Part shown: positions 7,724 to 16,743 of the stretch, one piece after another
How the letters are laid out: each line of letters opens with the position of its first letter
Position numbering within the stretch: the first letter of the stretch is position 1
NCBI GenBank assembly: GCA_020402945.1
Contig: JADBYQ010000057.1
Coordinates: 27,557 to 91,556 of the forward strand
DNA length: 64,000 nt
Reading direction: 5' to 3'
DNA from: Cytophagales bacterium
GTDB lineage: Bacteria > Bacteroidota > Bacteroidia > Cytophagales > Cyclobacteriaceae
Made by a program: the position numbers and the translations under genes
The notes under the pieces: model-generated
Databases searched by the model: none
What the model was told of the DNA's origin: nothing
The model's input: the letters and a program-made list of their open reading frames with translations, nothing else

Positions 7724-10700
7724 TTATTCTTTCGTACCCATTCTTTTAAAATACTCATTTACCTCCTTCTTATAATAGGGAAACAACTTAGGAGGCACTG
7801 TTTTCAACAATTCTAGTTCTTTTTCTTTTAATCTTAAATATTCCTCGAAAGCCCGTGGCATTTCCTGGCTATAATCTTTGGCTGTTTCCCCTTTACGTTC
7901 TTCTTCTTGATTTTGTTCACGCATTGATTTCTCGGCTTCCAGTAAACGGGTGATGATTTCGTTTTGCCTTCTTATCGTCTGCTCCGTAATCTGCTTGTTA
8001 ACCAAATCCATTTCCGTTTGTTCCATTTTGCCGGGAATATCGCCACCCGGTATTTTACCACCCTCCTTCTTCATCTTCTCTTGCATTTCTTGCAACGCTC
8101 TTCTGATGCGTTCTTGCTCTGCGGCCATCCTTGCAAACTCCTCAGAAAGTTGCCGTCCTGATTTTCCGCCATTCTTGATTTCCTGCATTTGTTGGTTCAG
8201 CTGTTGTTGCAATTTTCCTAGATTCGGCTGGCCTCCTTTTTTCTTTCCTTTTCCCTTGCCAGATCCGGGCTTGGCGTTGGCCATCATGTCCATCATCATA
8301 TCAAAGTGATCGTTCAACATCAGGGCAAGGTTGTTAATACTTGTCATTGAGAATTGCATCTCTGAGCTTGCGTTAGGCTTTCTCCTTTCTTTTACATTGA
8401 CAGACGCCTTGTCCAAATGATCATTTAATTCGCCCACCTCCTTAGTGACAACAGAACCCATAAAAGGATCCTTCTTAGATAGTGATAACAAGCTGTCTTC
8501 CAACACTTTAACGTCATCTTTGATCTTTAATTGGTTCTGCGAAAGCTGAATATACCTGGGGTCAGTCTGCTGTACTTGGTTAAAATCCTTCATCACAGAC
8601 TCCTGATCAAACGACAGTTTTATCAGCCCGTGCAGAATTTGGCGAAGACTTTCCATGTTAGCCATATCCATTTCCATCTCCATCGAGCTTTGCATCCCCT
8701 CTAGCTTTTGCTGCATTTGCTTCATTTTGTCAATGGATTTCTTTTGTTGCTCTGCAGATTTTTTCGGCTTGCCTTGTTCTAGGGATTCTTTGCTCTCCTC
8801 CTGCGACTTCTTCAACTCCTCAGTGTCCTGGTCACTTGGCGTGTCTTGAGATTCCTCTAGCTCCTCGCCCATTTTTTCTAGTTCGTCAATTGTTTTTTCA
8901 AATTTCTCCGTTTCCTTTTTTAGTTCTTCCTGTTCTTGGGCTAATTGTGGGGCATCGGGTTTTTCTTTCGAGTCATTATCCTTTTCTCCATCCTTGTTGT
9001 CTTTTCCGTTTTTCTCTCCATCCTTACTGTCTCTTCCATCTTTCTGATCTTTCTCGCCCTTCTGGTTTTGATCTTTTTTCTCTCCTTTAGAATCGCTTTT
9101 TTCATTTTTATCGCCAGCTAATTCCTGTGTTTTCTTGAGGAGGTCTTCTTGCTTTTCCTTTTGTTGTTTCAGGTCGTCAATGGCCTGTTCTAATTTATAG
9201 TCGTATTGAAGCTGCTTGAAAAGTTCGAGTGTGCGCTCCAACTCTTTTTCCATGTTGATTTCTTTGCGATCCATCTTGTCGAGGAGCTTTTGCATTTGCG
9301 ATGGATCCGCATTTTGCTTTAGCAGTTTCTCCAATTCTTCAAAGAGTTTTTTGGTTTCGTCATCGAGCAACTCATTCATGAGTTTCTGAATTTGCTCTGA
9401 CTTTTCTTTTATCCGTTCGCTCTCCTCTGAGAACGACTCTTTTTTCTGTTCCAGCAAACTGTTTTCCTTTTGCAAATCTTTGATGGCCTGATCCAGTTTT
9501 TGTTTTTGTTCTACCAAATCCACCAGCATCTTTTTATCTTGCCAGTCAAGCGCTTGTTTTCCTTTTAGCTTTTCTTGCGCTTCGTCTATGGACTGTTTCA
9601 GATCTTTTGCTTTTTGAAGGCTTTGATCAATTTTACTTTGTGCGGCCTGCTGAGACTTTGAAACTTCCGCTTTTAATTCTTCCTCGCCCGGCAGAGAAAA
9701 GATATAGTCAGATGATCGTGTAGACTTTCTTCCATTGACACCATCATTATCCCATACTTGCAAATGGTAAGTCAGTTTGTCGCCCGGCTGAAGCTGAAGG
9801 GAATCTACCGGCCAGCGGTAGAAAAAGTTTTGCTGGTTCCGTGCGGACGCCAGAGGAATCGGAATCGTTTTAGCGGATTGTGATTGAGAGCCTTTTATAA
9901 TCTGGTAGTTTAGCCGAAGCTCAGTGATACCATAATCATCGCTCAGGGCTCCGCCCAGCAGAATGCTCTTGAATAAAATAGAATCGCGTAGATTATCCAC
10001 GATAATTTGTGGAGGCTGATCTTTGATAGTGGCGATGGAGTAGGAGATTTGATCTTTGTTTTTGCTTTTTTCGTTTTCCAAAACAATCGAGTATTGATCA
10101 GGATCTTTCATGTTTCTACTGAATAGAAAGGATTGGTCGTCCACGAGACGCATTTCGTTACCTATGCCAGAAGACGCAAAGGTTAAAGTTGCTTTTGAAG
10201 TACTCGATGTCCCTACCAGCCAACTCACTTTTGTTCCCTCCGGGATTTCTAAATTTCCAACATTTGTCAGGTGCTCAGGTTTTTTACCTAAGTAGCGAGG
10301 GAAGAGCAGCTCAACATTGATCTTGATCAGTTCAGGCCGATTGATCAACTGTATTTTATAAGTGGAAGAATAGAAACCCGAAGCTTCAAATTGCAGATCG
10401 ACTTCGCTCTGCATTTTTTCAAACAGATAAGAAAACTTTCCACTTCCTAAAGATTCCATTCTCCATCGTTGAGTGCCGGAGACAATGTAGACAGTTTCGG
10501 GCACAGCATTTCCCTCAATCGATAATCGGAGCGTAAAGTCTTCATTGAAAAAAGCAGAAAGAGATTCATTTTCAACGGAGAAAGAGAAAGGAGCTTGTGG
10601 CGAAAACTCTTGATTGAATTGTACGATGCGTTGAGTGCTTTGTGTGAAAATACCACGGTCAATAACAAGGAGCAAAATGCATATTGCAACGGGACCTGCC

Positions 10701-11164
10701 AGGTATTTTAGGTATTTCGTGTTTGTCTTGAAGTCAATGGCCGATTCAAAAGAAATATCTTTGAAGGTATTTGCTTTTTGGAAAATACCAGCTTCCGTGA
10801 GGGCTCCGGCATTTTTTTCGGAAAGTTGCAATACATTAAGCAACCGATCGCCTACTGTAGGAAAATAACTACCGATCAACTTGGCGCTGTCTTCTTCCCC
10901 TAAGCCTTTTTTGTAAATCCACCAAGCCAAAGGCTCTTTCAAAAACTGAAAGAGACAAAAAGCCACCAGGCCAAAAAAGGAGGCGAGTATCAAAAAACGC
11001 GCTTCTCTTCCAAGCCACAGATTATATTCTAGCAGCGCAGCAATCAAGAAGTACCCCAGGACAAATGTTAATGTAAGTAAGCTCCCCTTAAGAAAAAGGT
11101 TGGCGTAATACTTTCGTTTGAAAGCGGCTACTTTTTGATGGATTTGGTTTATTCCGTCACTCAC
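7724..11164 (-). CDS. DUF4175 family large membrane-anchored coiled-coil protein
   Basis: A 1146-residue protein with about three transmembrane segments near the N-terminus (about residues 22-45, 55-75 and 153-170), a periplasm-type beta-rich region to about residue 480, and then a long, highly charged K/E/D/Q region that is predicted coiled coil and partly disordered (for example KDGEKNGKDNKDGEKDNDSKEKP). The order matches DUF4175 proteins of Bacteroidota. Gly/Lys-rich (GSGKGKGKKKGG) and Met/Gln-rich helical segments lie near the C-terminus. Its function is not established. In the same leftward group as ybeY and the anti-sigma-type ATPase. Start ATG at 11164. Confidence 0.85.
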   Translation of the reverse strand: MSDGINQIHQKVAAFKRKYYANLFLKGSLLTLTFVLGYFLIAALLEYNLWLGREARFLILASFFGLVAFCLFQFLKEPLAWWIYKKGLGEEDSAKLIGSYFPTVGDRLLNVLQLSEKNAGALTEAGIFQKANTFKDISFESAIDFKTNTKYLKYLAGPVAICILLLVIDRGIFTQSTQRIVQFNQEFSPQAPFSFSVENESLSAFFNEDFTLRLSIEGNAVPETVYIVSGTQRWRMESLGSGKFSYLFEKMQSEVDLQFEASGFYSSTYKIQLINRPELIKINVELLFPRYLGKKPEHLTNVGNLEIPEGTKVSWLVGTSSTSKATLTFASSGIGNEMRLVDDQSFLFSRNMKDPDQYSIVLENEKSKNKDQISYSIATIKDQPPQIIVDNLRDSILFKSILLGGALSDDYGITELRLNYQIIKGSQSQSAKTIPIPLASARNQQNFFYRWPVDSLQLQPGDKLTYHLQVWDNDGVNGRKSTRSSDYIFSLPGEEELKAEVSKSQQAAQSKIDQSLQKAKDLKQSIDEAQEKLKGKQALDWQDKKMLVDLVEQKQKLDQAIKDLQKENSLLEQKKESFSEESERIKEKSEQIQKLMNELLDDETKKLFEELEKLLKQNADPSQMQKLLDKMDRKEINMEKELERTLELFKQLQYDYKLEQAIDDLKQQKEKQEDLLKKTQELAGDKNEKSDSKGEKKDQNQKGEKDQKDGRDSKDGEKNGKDNKDGEKDNDSKEKPDAPQLAQEQEELKKETEKFEKTIDELEKMGEELEESQDTPSDQDTEELKKSQEESKESLEQGKPKKSAEQQKKSIDKMKQMQQKLEGMQSSMEMEMDMANMESLRQILHGLIKLSFDQESVMKDFNQVQQTDPRYIQLSQNQLKIKDDVKVLEDSLLSLSKKDPFMGSVVTKEVGELNDHLDKASVNVKERRKPNASSEMQFSMTSINNLALMLNDHFDMMMDMMANAKPGSGKGKGKKKGGQPNLGKLQQQLNQQMQEIKNGGKSGRQLSEEFARMAAEQERIRRALQEMQEKMKKEGGKIPGGDIPGKMEQTEMDLVNKQITEQTIRRQNEIITRLLEAEKSMREQNQEEERKGETAKDYSQEMPRAFEEYLRLKEKELELLKTVPPKLFPYYKKEVNEYFKRMGTKE

Positions 11165-11284
11165 AATACCTGAAACGCGTTGACCGGAAAGATAGTTTTA
11201 ATCCACCAAGATAGGGAGCGAGTTACACTATTTCAACATTTTGATCAGCACCAGCCAACCGTTGAAATTTCAAAGCGCTATTTG

Positions 11285-11680
11285 TCAGTTCTCTGGGTTC
11301 TCAGATCCTTCGCTCGCCACGGAAATCCTCCACCCATACTCCCTTTCAAAGTACTCGATCACATGCATCTTCAACAACTTCTCTTGTTCGAGCATATCAA
11401 AATGAGGAAGCTTTTTTACAAGTTTCCAATGTGGCCAACCGTCCTTGTCAAGTCCTTCCAGTTCATAGTAGCCAGCCAGGCTCAGCACTTTGCAGATAGC
11501 AATGTGCATCAGATCCTGCTTTTCTTCCTTCTCAAACCGCTTGGCCCCGCGCCCCAGTTCCTGCACACCCACCAAGAACAGGACCTCGTTCAGGTCTTTT
11601 GGCTTTTTGTCAATCTGTTTTTCTATCTCCATTAGTAGACGGTTCCACTGCCTTTCTAAATCTAAATCGCGCTTAAACAT
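11285..11680 (-). CDS. Conserved hypothetical cytosolic protein
   Basis: A 131-residue protein, charged and probably all-helical, without a signal peptide or membrane segment. The reading frame is open upstream, but the likely start is the ATG at 11680 (MFKRDLDLERQW), one base after the stop of the AhpD-like gene. A longer start would run back into that gene. Aromatic residues are enriched in the second half (GYYELEGLDKDGWPHWKLVKKLPHF). I do not recognise a named family. The tight spacing suggests co-expression with the carboxymuconolactone-decarboxylase-like protein. Confidence 0.7.
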   Translation of the reverse strand: MFKRDLDLERQWNRLLMEIEKQIDKKPKDLNEVLFLVGVQELGRGAKRFEKEEKQDLMHIAICKVLSLAGYYELEGLDKDGWPHWKLVKKLPHFDMLEQEKLLKMHVIEYFEREYGWRISVASEGSENPEN

Positions 11681-11681
11681 G

Positions 11682-12020
11682 TCATTTCGAAAGTTCGGCC
11701 CAATATTCAAACGCCCTGCGTAGGTGAGGAACCACAATTGTTCCGCCCACAAGTGTCGCCACACCCATTGCTTCATGCACTTCGGCTGTGGTAAAACCTA
11801 CCTCTTTGCACTTGCCCAAATGATATTTTACACAATCATCGCAGCGGAGAACCAGCGAACAAGTAAGCCCAATCAGCTCTTTTGATTTTACGTCTAGTAC
11901 GCCCGCCTGGTAGGCGTTGGTATCCAGATTAAAAATTCGTTTTATGATGAGATTATCGGCCTCCATGATCTTTTCGTTCATCTGGCTGCGATAGGCATTG
12001 AATTGTTCTACAAGACTCAT
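11682..12020 (-). CDS. Carboxymuconolactone decarboxylase / AhpD-like protein
   Basis: A 112-residue protein with the AhpD-fold signature CDDCVKYHLGKCKEVG (CxxC followed by His), a motif used for peroxide or alkylhydroperoxide reduction in AhpD-type members. The small size matches single-domain CMD proteins, which act as trimers or hexamers. The start is placed at the ATG at 12020 (MSLVEQFNAYRSQM); the frame is open for 28 more codons upstream, but that extension does not look family-like. The physiological substrate is unknown. It shares a tight junction with the downstream hypothetical gene. Confidence 0.88.
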   Translation of the reverse strand: MSLVEQFNAYRSQMNEKIMEADNLIIKRIFNLDTNAYQAGVLDVKSKELIGLTCSLVLRCDDCVKYHLGKCKEVGFTTAEVHEAMGVATLVGGTIVVPHLRRAFEYWAELSK

Positions 12021-12211
12021 AGTAATTGATCGGAAATTGTGTTGCAAAAGTAAGGACTTATCAACGGGCGAAAAAGCGCATAACAGCTTTGATGTTTTAC
12101 TCACGCCACCAAGCTACGAGACACTACATTCGTTTTTCTTCCACACGGAAATATTCGTAGAATGATCAATTTACCGATTTTTTAGTAGTTTCACCCTCCA
12201 AATAGAATGCT

Positions 12212-13063
12212 ATGAAATTTAGTTATGCGCTGATTGCAGGATTTTTAGTGTGGTGCCTGATTGCTTCGCAATGGTATTTGTTAGGCGTAAAAGGACTCCC
12301 CACAGATCCAAGCCGTTTTAATGCCACTCAAATGACGTTGGCGATAGTCGAAATTTTAACCATGCTGTTTGTAGCAACATTAATTGGTTTTGGTATTGCC
12401 TGGTTTTTGAGGCAGGCATCAATAGAAAAAAGCCAACGCTCTCAGTCATTACTACTACAGCAGTATAACGAGTTGACCCAACAGGCAGGTTCTTACAAAG
12501 AGCAAGCGGAGAAAGCAGAGCAAAAATTGGCGAGAGCTCAGCAGACATTTAAAACAGATTTTCAGCGGCTGAGTTCAGAAAATGAAAAATTGATCGCCAG
12601 CCTGGAGCCAGAAAGAAAAGAGATTTTACGAACACGCGAAGAACTTCAGGTGCTGCGACCAAAGGTTCAATTAGCCGACATCGAACTTGGGCGTATAGCG
12701 TTTCAAATGAAACAATTGGAGAACCAGCTAGCTGAAGAAAAGGAGAATAAACAAAAACTTGCTGCTGAACTCGAAGAAGCTAAGTTATCAAAGGAGCCAA
12801 AACGACAACCCGTTGAGCCTGCATTTTTAGGGCATGCTAAGTTTAACGAAAAGCAGAAGGATAACCTAAAAATGATTTCCGGGATAGGGCCTGTACTAGA
12901 ACAGAAGTTAAATGCGCTGGGCATTTACACATTTCGACAGATCAGCGAATTCACACCCCAGACGATTGAGCATGTTACTTCTTCTATCAAGTTTTTTCCA
13001 GATCGTATAGGTAGAGATAATTGGATTGGTCAGGCGGCAGCATTGGCGAGGCATAGAAAGTAA
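12212..13063 (+). CDS. Membrane-anchored coiled-coil protein with C-terminal HhH domain
   Basis: A 283-residue protein with two transmembrane segments (about residues 5-27 and 45-68), a long coiled coil (about 72-200, rich in Q/E/K/A), and a C-terminal helix-hairpin-helix of the kind annotated as flap-endonuclease-1-like 5' DNA nuclease H3TH domain (ISGIGPVLEQKLNALGIYTFRQISEFTP). The ending GRDNWIGQAAALARHRK is typical of that domain. No nuclease active site is present, so the HhH probably binds DNA or protein rather than cutting. The gene is monocistronic and faces the leftward hydrolase gene, with only three bases between the stops. Confidence 0.82.
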   Translation: MKFSYALIAGFLVWCLIASQWYLLGVKGLPTDPSRFNATQMTLAIVEILTMLFVATLIGFGIAWFLRQASIEKSQRSQSLLLQQYNELTQQAGSYKEQAEKAEQKLARAQQTFKTDFQRLSSENEKLIASLEPERKEILRTREELQVLRPKVQLADIELGRIAFQMKQLENQLAEEKENKQKLAAELEEAKLSKEPKRQPVEPAFLGHAKFNEKQKDNLKMISGIGPVLEQKLNALGIYTFRQISEFTPQTIEHVTSSIKFFPDRIGRDNWIGQAAALARHRK

Positions 13064-13066
13064 AAC

Positions 13067-13852
13067 CTAGCAGATAAATTCGAAGATCAATTGATTAACT
13101 GAATCGGGCTGCTCGACACACGCACTATGCCCGGCTTTTGAAATCAACTCGAATTGAGAATTAGAAATAGCCTGATGAATTCGTTTAGCTTTTGCGGGAG
13201 CGGTCGCTACGTCTTCATTGCCCACTGCAACCAGCGTTTTGATGTTGATGTTTGAAAGCTCTTCATAAACTCCGGTTCGATGAATGACCCCTGCCACCGC
13301 TTTGGTTATGTTTTTTGGATGGCTTTCTATAGTGTTTTTCCACCTCTCAAGAGTTGATTTTTTAGACGGATCTTCCAACGAAGATTTTCCAAATAGGATG
13401 CTGATTACTTTTTTGCTTACCAGCTTAGCGCCTCCCCACCCAAACACTTGATTCAGCAAAATGTATTTCATCTTGTTGGGTTCAGTATCGGCAGAGGTAT
13501 CGAGCAACACAAGACTTTTCAACAAATGCGGCCTTCGTGCCGCCAATCGCATTCCTACAAACCCACCCATACTGAGGCCAACGAAATGCACTGGTTTGCC
13601 CGGACTCAATGCTTCTATCAGAGCTGCCGCATCTTCGTAGAGGGTATCCATATCCAGACTCCCTATTGACTCGCTTTGCCCCTGCCCCCTGTGGTCATAG
13701 GTGATGCAACAAAATTTATTTTTGAAGTAATCAACTTGAGCATCCCACATGTGGTGGTTAAAGAGTAGGCCGTGTGAGAACACGATGGTTTCGTCCCCTT
13801 CGCCAGATCGTTCAAAATAGATCTGCGCTCCGTTGATTAGTTGAGTAGGCAT
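13067..13852 (-). CDS. Alpha/beta hydrolase
   Basis: A 261-residue alpha/beta-hydrolase-fold protein. The nucleophile elbow is GLSMGG with Ser94, the oxyanion-hole region is FSHGLLFNHH, the acid lies in the VGNEDVATAP segment and the base in SKAGHSACVEQP. The sequence between the elbow and the acid is the lid. Family members include esterases, 3-oxoadipate enol-lactonase-like enzymes and haloperoxidase-like proteins; the substrate cannot be fixed. It precedes the yceI/porin cluster on the same strand with a 29-base gap. Confidence 0.9.
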   Translation of the reverse strand: MPTQLINGAQIYFERSGEGDETIVFSHGLLFNHHMWDAQVDYFKNKFCCITYDHRGQGQSESIGSLDMDTLYEDAAALIEALSPGKPVHFVGLSMGGFVGMRLAARRPHLLKSLVLLDTSADTEPNKMKYILLNQVFGWGGAKLVSKKVISILFGKSSLEDPSKKSTLERWKNTIESHPKNITKAVAGVIHRTGVYEELSNINIKTLVAVGNEDVATAPAKAKRIHQAISNSQFELISKAGHSACVEQPDSVNQLIFEFIC

Positions 13853-13881
13853 CGCTTTTGAGGTTTTGTAATTTATGTAGT

Positions 13882-14487
13882 TTAATAGTCATCATCCAAT
13901 TTAAGCACCAGATGAAATCCTACATTTAAACTTTGATCTACCTTTACCAGACCCATCATTCGGGATGGTGTTTCCAGATTGAAGTCAGAGAATAGAAAAT
14001 CTCGCCCCCCTGTTAAATGGATGAGGCCCGAAGGTTTTGGTTCAATAGAACAATCCATTTCAAACACCTTCGTAACACCACTGATTGAAATCTTAACAAT
14101 GCCGCGGAAAACCTCTTTGGGTTTCTTGTAAGAAGGATTTCTTTCAAAGGAGATAAAATCAATAACAATATTGGGATAAGATTTTGAATTAATCGTTTTA
14201 CGAAAATCGGAAGTCATCATTGCCATGCCGCAATCAAAGCTAGTAGCATCAAGAGAAACCGCACCTTTCACAAATACGGGACGGACATTTTGCCCGCCTT
14301 CTTGAAGTACCAGTGTGTCTTTTCCAATGTATTTTGGAATAGCACACCGAAAGGAATTGACATTTGTTTTTCCGTTGATGATCAATTTGCTTTCCGGAAG
14401 CACAATTAAGCGATGAACGAGAAAACCATCAGGCAGACGGAACCCGACCGAGAGCAGCGATAGGCTGATGACAAGTGCTTTGATCAT
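13882..14487 (-). CDS. YceI-like exported protein
   Basis: A 201-residue protein with an N-terminal signal segment and the beta-barrel lipocalin-like YceI layout (GKTNVNSFRCAIPKY near the start, TSFDCGMAMMTSDFR in the middle and a late LETPSRMMGLVKVDQSLNVGFHLVLKL). YceI proteins bind isoprenoid or other amphiphilic ligands in the periplasm. It is more divergent than the second YceI at 15968-16549 and could be a paralogue with another ligand. It lies downstream of the porin-like gene in the same orientation, but a terminator separates the two. Confidence 0.75.
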   Translation of the reverse strand: MIKALVISLSLLSVGFRLPDGFLVHRLIVLPESKLIINGKTNVNSFRCAIPKYIGKDTLVLQEGGQNVRPVFVKGAVSLDATSFDCGMAMMTSDFRKTINSKSYPNIVIDFISFERNPSYKKPKEVFRGIVKISISGVTKVFEMDCSIEPKPSGLIHLTGGRDFLFSDFNLETPSRMMGLVKVDQSLNVGFHLVLKLDDDY

Positions 14488-14514
14488 TTGATATTAAAGA
14501 TAGGAAAACAGGAC

Positions 14515-14548
14515 AAAAAAAAGCCGGCCAACCCAAAGGGTCGGCCGG
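14515..14548 (-). terminator. Rho-independent terminator downstream of the porin-like gene
   Basis: Read on the minus strand, a G+C-rich hairpin (arms CCGGCC...GGCCGG, extended by GACCC/GGGTT, 14524-14548) is followed by a run of eight T residues (14515-14522 as A on the plus strand). It sits between the porin stop and the downstream yceI-like gene, so it should end or attenuate porin transcription. Confidence 0.85.
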
Positions 14549-14570
14549 ATAAGTAAAACAATTACCAAAA

Positions 14571-15929
14571 TTAGAAGCTGATTGCTCCCTGGATAACAAA
14601 TCCATCAAACTTGCCATTATAGAAGCGGTTGTTGGCTCCGGTAGCCAGAAAACCTCCATAGTTCTGGGTTACATATTCGCCTTTTAACAGAATGCTTGGA
14701 GTAATGAACCAACCCGCTGCAATTGAGGTGCGGTCAATCGTAACATCAGTGCGAATTCCGCGTACCGTAGCGGTGTAGCCTTCGGCAATAGTAGCTGCAA
14801 CGGTGTTGTACCGAGCGCCAACATAGAACTGTTCAGTTTTTCCGAAGCGGTGTAGTGCTTCAACAGCTGTTTGTGTAGCTATGCGATCAGGTTCTTTAGA
14901 ATAAGCAGTTACTCCTTCTGCGTTTTCCAAGGAACTTAATCCACTAGCCGACTCAAATGTTCCAAAAACTTCCAGACCACCGAATTTCACGAATGGGTTT
15001 ATTACAAAGGCAGTAAGGTTATCGCGGAACCCAGGGTTAAACCGACCTGAAAAAGCATTTCCGGTAAGCGTAACGGGAGCATTTTCCATTACATACTGAT
15101 AGTTAGAGCCTGCGCGGTCACCACCAAAAAGTGTGTTGCTGGCAGATGATGAGGTTGTAACAACAGAACCCGTAAGTCTTACGCGCAGGTTTTCTTTTAA
15201 TTGTTTATCGAACCCAACTTTTCCATAAAAGGAGGGGGCACGTTTTGCACCAGCAGGTGTAGATGGAGCTGCCACGTTACCTTGTATTTCGCCATCAGTA
15301 TACCCGCCCATGATAAACAAGCCATCTTTCTTCCAGTATAACTCTGCACCAATTTCTGTTGTAAAGGCATCCATGATGTTGTTTTCTATAAATGGGTTCC
15401 ACAGGGTGTGGCCACCATCACTTCTGCGGAAGTGCGCATCACCATAATTCACTTCCATGTGACCGACTTTCAAAGTCAGGTTTTTCCAAAGTTTATCAAA
15501 GAATTCGCTCTTCATAAAGCCCACTTTGTCAATTTGCAAATAGCCACCTTTTACCCAAAATTCATTATGATGGTGAGATGACATGTATGACACCAGATTT
15601 AAGCTTACGCCATCGTACAGTTGCACATCGATATTGAAGTTCGCTTGTGCAAGTGGAAAGCCACCACCCATTTCATATAATGGCGAGGGAGCGAGCAATC
15701 CGTTGCTGTGATTAAGGTTTTGATAGCCCTGAGTAAAACCCGCGCCAAAGCGAATTTTCAAACCATCATAGGGAATGGTGTCTGTCTTCGTGGTTTCAAA
15801 TACGTTTACACCACGTTTATCATAATTCCTGAAATACTGAATCGCTGGCTGACCTTGTGCCCATAGCCCCAGTGAACTAAAGAGCAACAAGGCCGTCAAC
15901 CCATTTGCAAAAAGTGATCTTGTTTTCAT
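14571..15929 (-). CDS. Porin-like outer-membrane beta-barrel protein
   Basis: A 452-residue protein with a signal peptide (cleavage after about residue 25, near LWAQ). The rest alternates polar and hydrophobic residues in beta-strand style with aromatic girdles and ends in FVIQGAISF, with the C-terminal phenylalanine typical of outer-membrane barrels. It is most like uncharacterised Bacteroidota porins. It is flanked by two YceI-like genes in the same orientation, which suggests uptake or handling of a hydrophobic or amphiphilic compound; that link is inferred from context. Confidence 0.8.
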   Translation of the reverse strand: MKTRSLFANGLTALLLFSSLGLWAQGQPAIQYFRNYDKRGVNVFETTKTDTIPYDGLKIRFGAGFTQGYQNLNHSNGLLAPSPLYEMGGGFPLAQANFNIDVQLYDGVSLNLVSYMSSHHHNEFWVKGGYLQIDKVGFMKSEFFDKLWKNLTLKVGHMEVNYGDAHFRRSDGGHTLWNPFIENNIMDAFTTEIGAELYWKKDGLFIMGGYTDGEIQGNVAAPSTPAGAKRAPSFYGKVGFDKQLKENLRVRLTGSVVTTSSSASNTLFGGDRAGSNYQYVMENAPVTLTGNAFSGRFNPGFRDNLTAFVINPFVKFGGLEVFGTFESASGLSSLENAEGVTAYSKEPDRIATQTAVEALHRFGKTEQFYVGARYNTVAATIAEGYTATVRGIRTDVTIDRTSIAAGWFITPSILLKGEYVTQNYGGFLATGANNRFYNGKFDGFVIQGAISF

Positions 15930-15967
15930 AATAATTGTTTTTGATTATACGTATACATTTTACTTTA

Positions 15968-16549
15968 CTAATTCTTTGCCGTTTGTAAATCGATGTTAAA
16001 ACTGATGGTGATTTCATCACCCGTCTTCACAGAGCCGAACATGAATGAAGGTGCTTCTACCTGAAAATCACTCATCTTCATTTTTGTGCTTCCAGTGCAT
16101 CGAAGTGTCTTCTCTTTTGGTCGGCAGGTAGCGTCCAGACTGATTGATTTCGTTACCCCTGCGATTGTGAGACTACCATTACATTGGAAAACATTACTAT
16201 TTGTGGTGGCCGAGGCAAGCGTAAAGCCAATTGCCTTAAACTTATTTGCCTTTAAAGCAGAGTAAGCATTTTTGTCCATCGCCTTGTGCGCGCTTTTGAG
16301 GCTTTCACACGGGACTGAGACATTCAGCGACTTAAGCTCGGTAGGAACACCTTTTTCATCCATTTGAAATGAAGCTTGCACGCCCGCTTGGAGTGAGGTC
16401 ATCGTCCACTCGTGTAATGTGGAGGTACCGGCTATAGTTATATAAGAACCATCTGCCTGTTTATAGTTGGTCTGTGCCCTAAGCGTGAAACTCAGGGCTA
16501 TGAAACCTAGAATGAGTGCTAAATTCTTAGTGCTTTTTGAAAATTCCAT
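15968..16549 (-). CDS. YceI family periplasmic protein
   Basis: A 193-residue protein with a signal peptide (about residues 1-25, ending near LRAQ) and a clear YceI domain: GTSTLHEWTMTS near the start, SLKSAHKAMDKNAYSALKANKF in the middle, and MKMSDFQVEAPSFMFGSVKTGDEITISFNIDL at the end. YceI proteins are eight-stranded antiparallel barrels that bind lipid-like molecules. The gene is divergent from marR; the control region between them holds a 16-bp palindrome (16688-16703), so both sides may be controlled together. Confidence 0.88.
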   Translation of the reverse strand: MEFSKSTKNLALILGFIALSFTLRAQTNYKQADGSYITIAGTSTLHEWTMTSLQAGVQASFQMDEKGVPTELKSLNVSVPCESLKSAHKAMDKNAYSALKANKFKAIGFTLASATTNSNVFQCNGSLTIAGVTKSISLDATCRPKEKTLRCTGSTKMKMSDFQVEAPSFMFGSVKTGDEITISFNIDLQTAKN

Positions 16550-16687
16550 TTGGGTTTGTGTTTTGTTTGCTCAAAAGTGGCAGAAGGCGGTTCGTAAGAG
16601 AATGACATTCTATAGGTTTTGCTATGATTTTTAGTAGTAATCCTAATGACAGCCGTCATAAATGGCTCGGAAAAAAGGAGGCAAAAA

Positions 16688-16703
16688 TATTTTCGCGAAA
16701 ATA
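16688..16703. promoter_or_regulatory. 16-bp perfect palindrome, candidate MarR operator
   Basis: TATTTTCGCGAAAATA is a perfect palindrome about 40 bp upstream of the likely marR start and inside the divergent yceI-marR gap. The size and symmetry are right for a dimeric winged-helix repressor such as MarR. It lies just upstream of the -7-like box at 16729-16736, which suits autoregulation and control of the downstream beta-oxidation genes. Confidence 0.55.
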
Positions 16704-16728
16704 CTCGGCATGCAGAATAAATTTTTTA

Positions 16729-16736
16729 TACCTTCG
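16729..16736 (+). promoter_or_regulatory. -7-like box (TACCTTCG) upstream of marR
   Basis: TACCTTCG matches the Bacteroidota -7 consensus TAnnTTTG at all but one fixed position. Transcription would begin a few bases downstream, almost at the TTG start codon at 16744, which would leave a very short or absent leader. No clear -33 TTTG is visible at the usual distance, so this is tentative. Confidence 0.35.
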
Positions 16737-16743
16737 TAACCGA

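Noticed and set aside
9000..9110. Repetitive K/E/D/G-rich codons as a DNA repeat element
   Set aside because: This is low-complexity coding sequence of the DUF4175 protein, kept in frame, not a mobile or structural repeat.
12021..12211. Divergent gap between the AhpD-like gene and the HhH gene as an origin candidate
   Set aside because: Transcription diverges here, but only weak 7/9 DnaA-like matches were seen, so the 2017-2274 gap is the better candidate.
16624..16743. Longer N-terminus for the MarR protein
   Set aside because: The residues upstream of the TTG at 16744 do not look like MarR, and a promoter-like box and the palindrome lie within that stretch.
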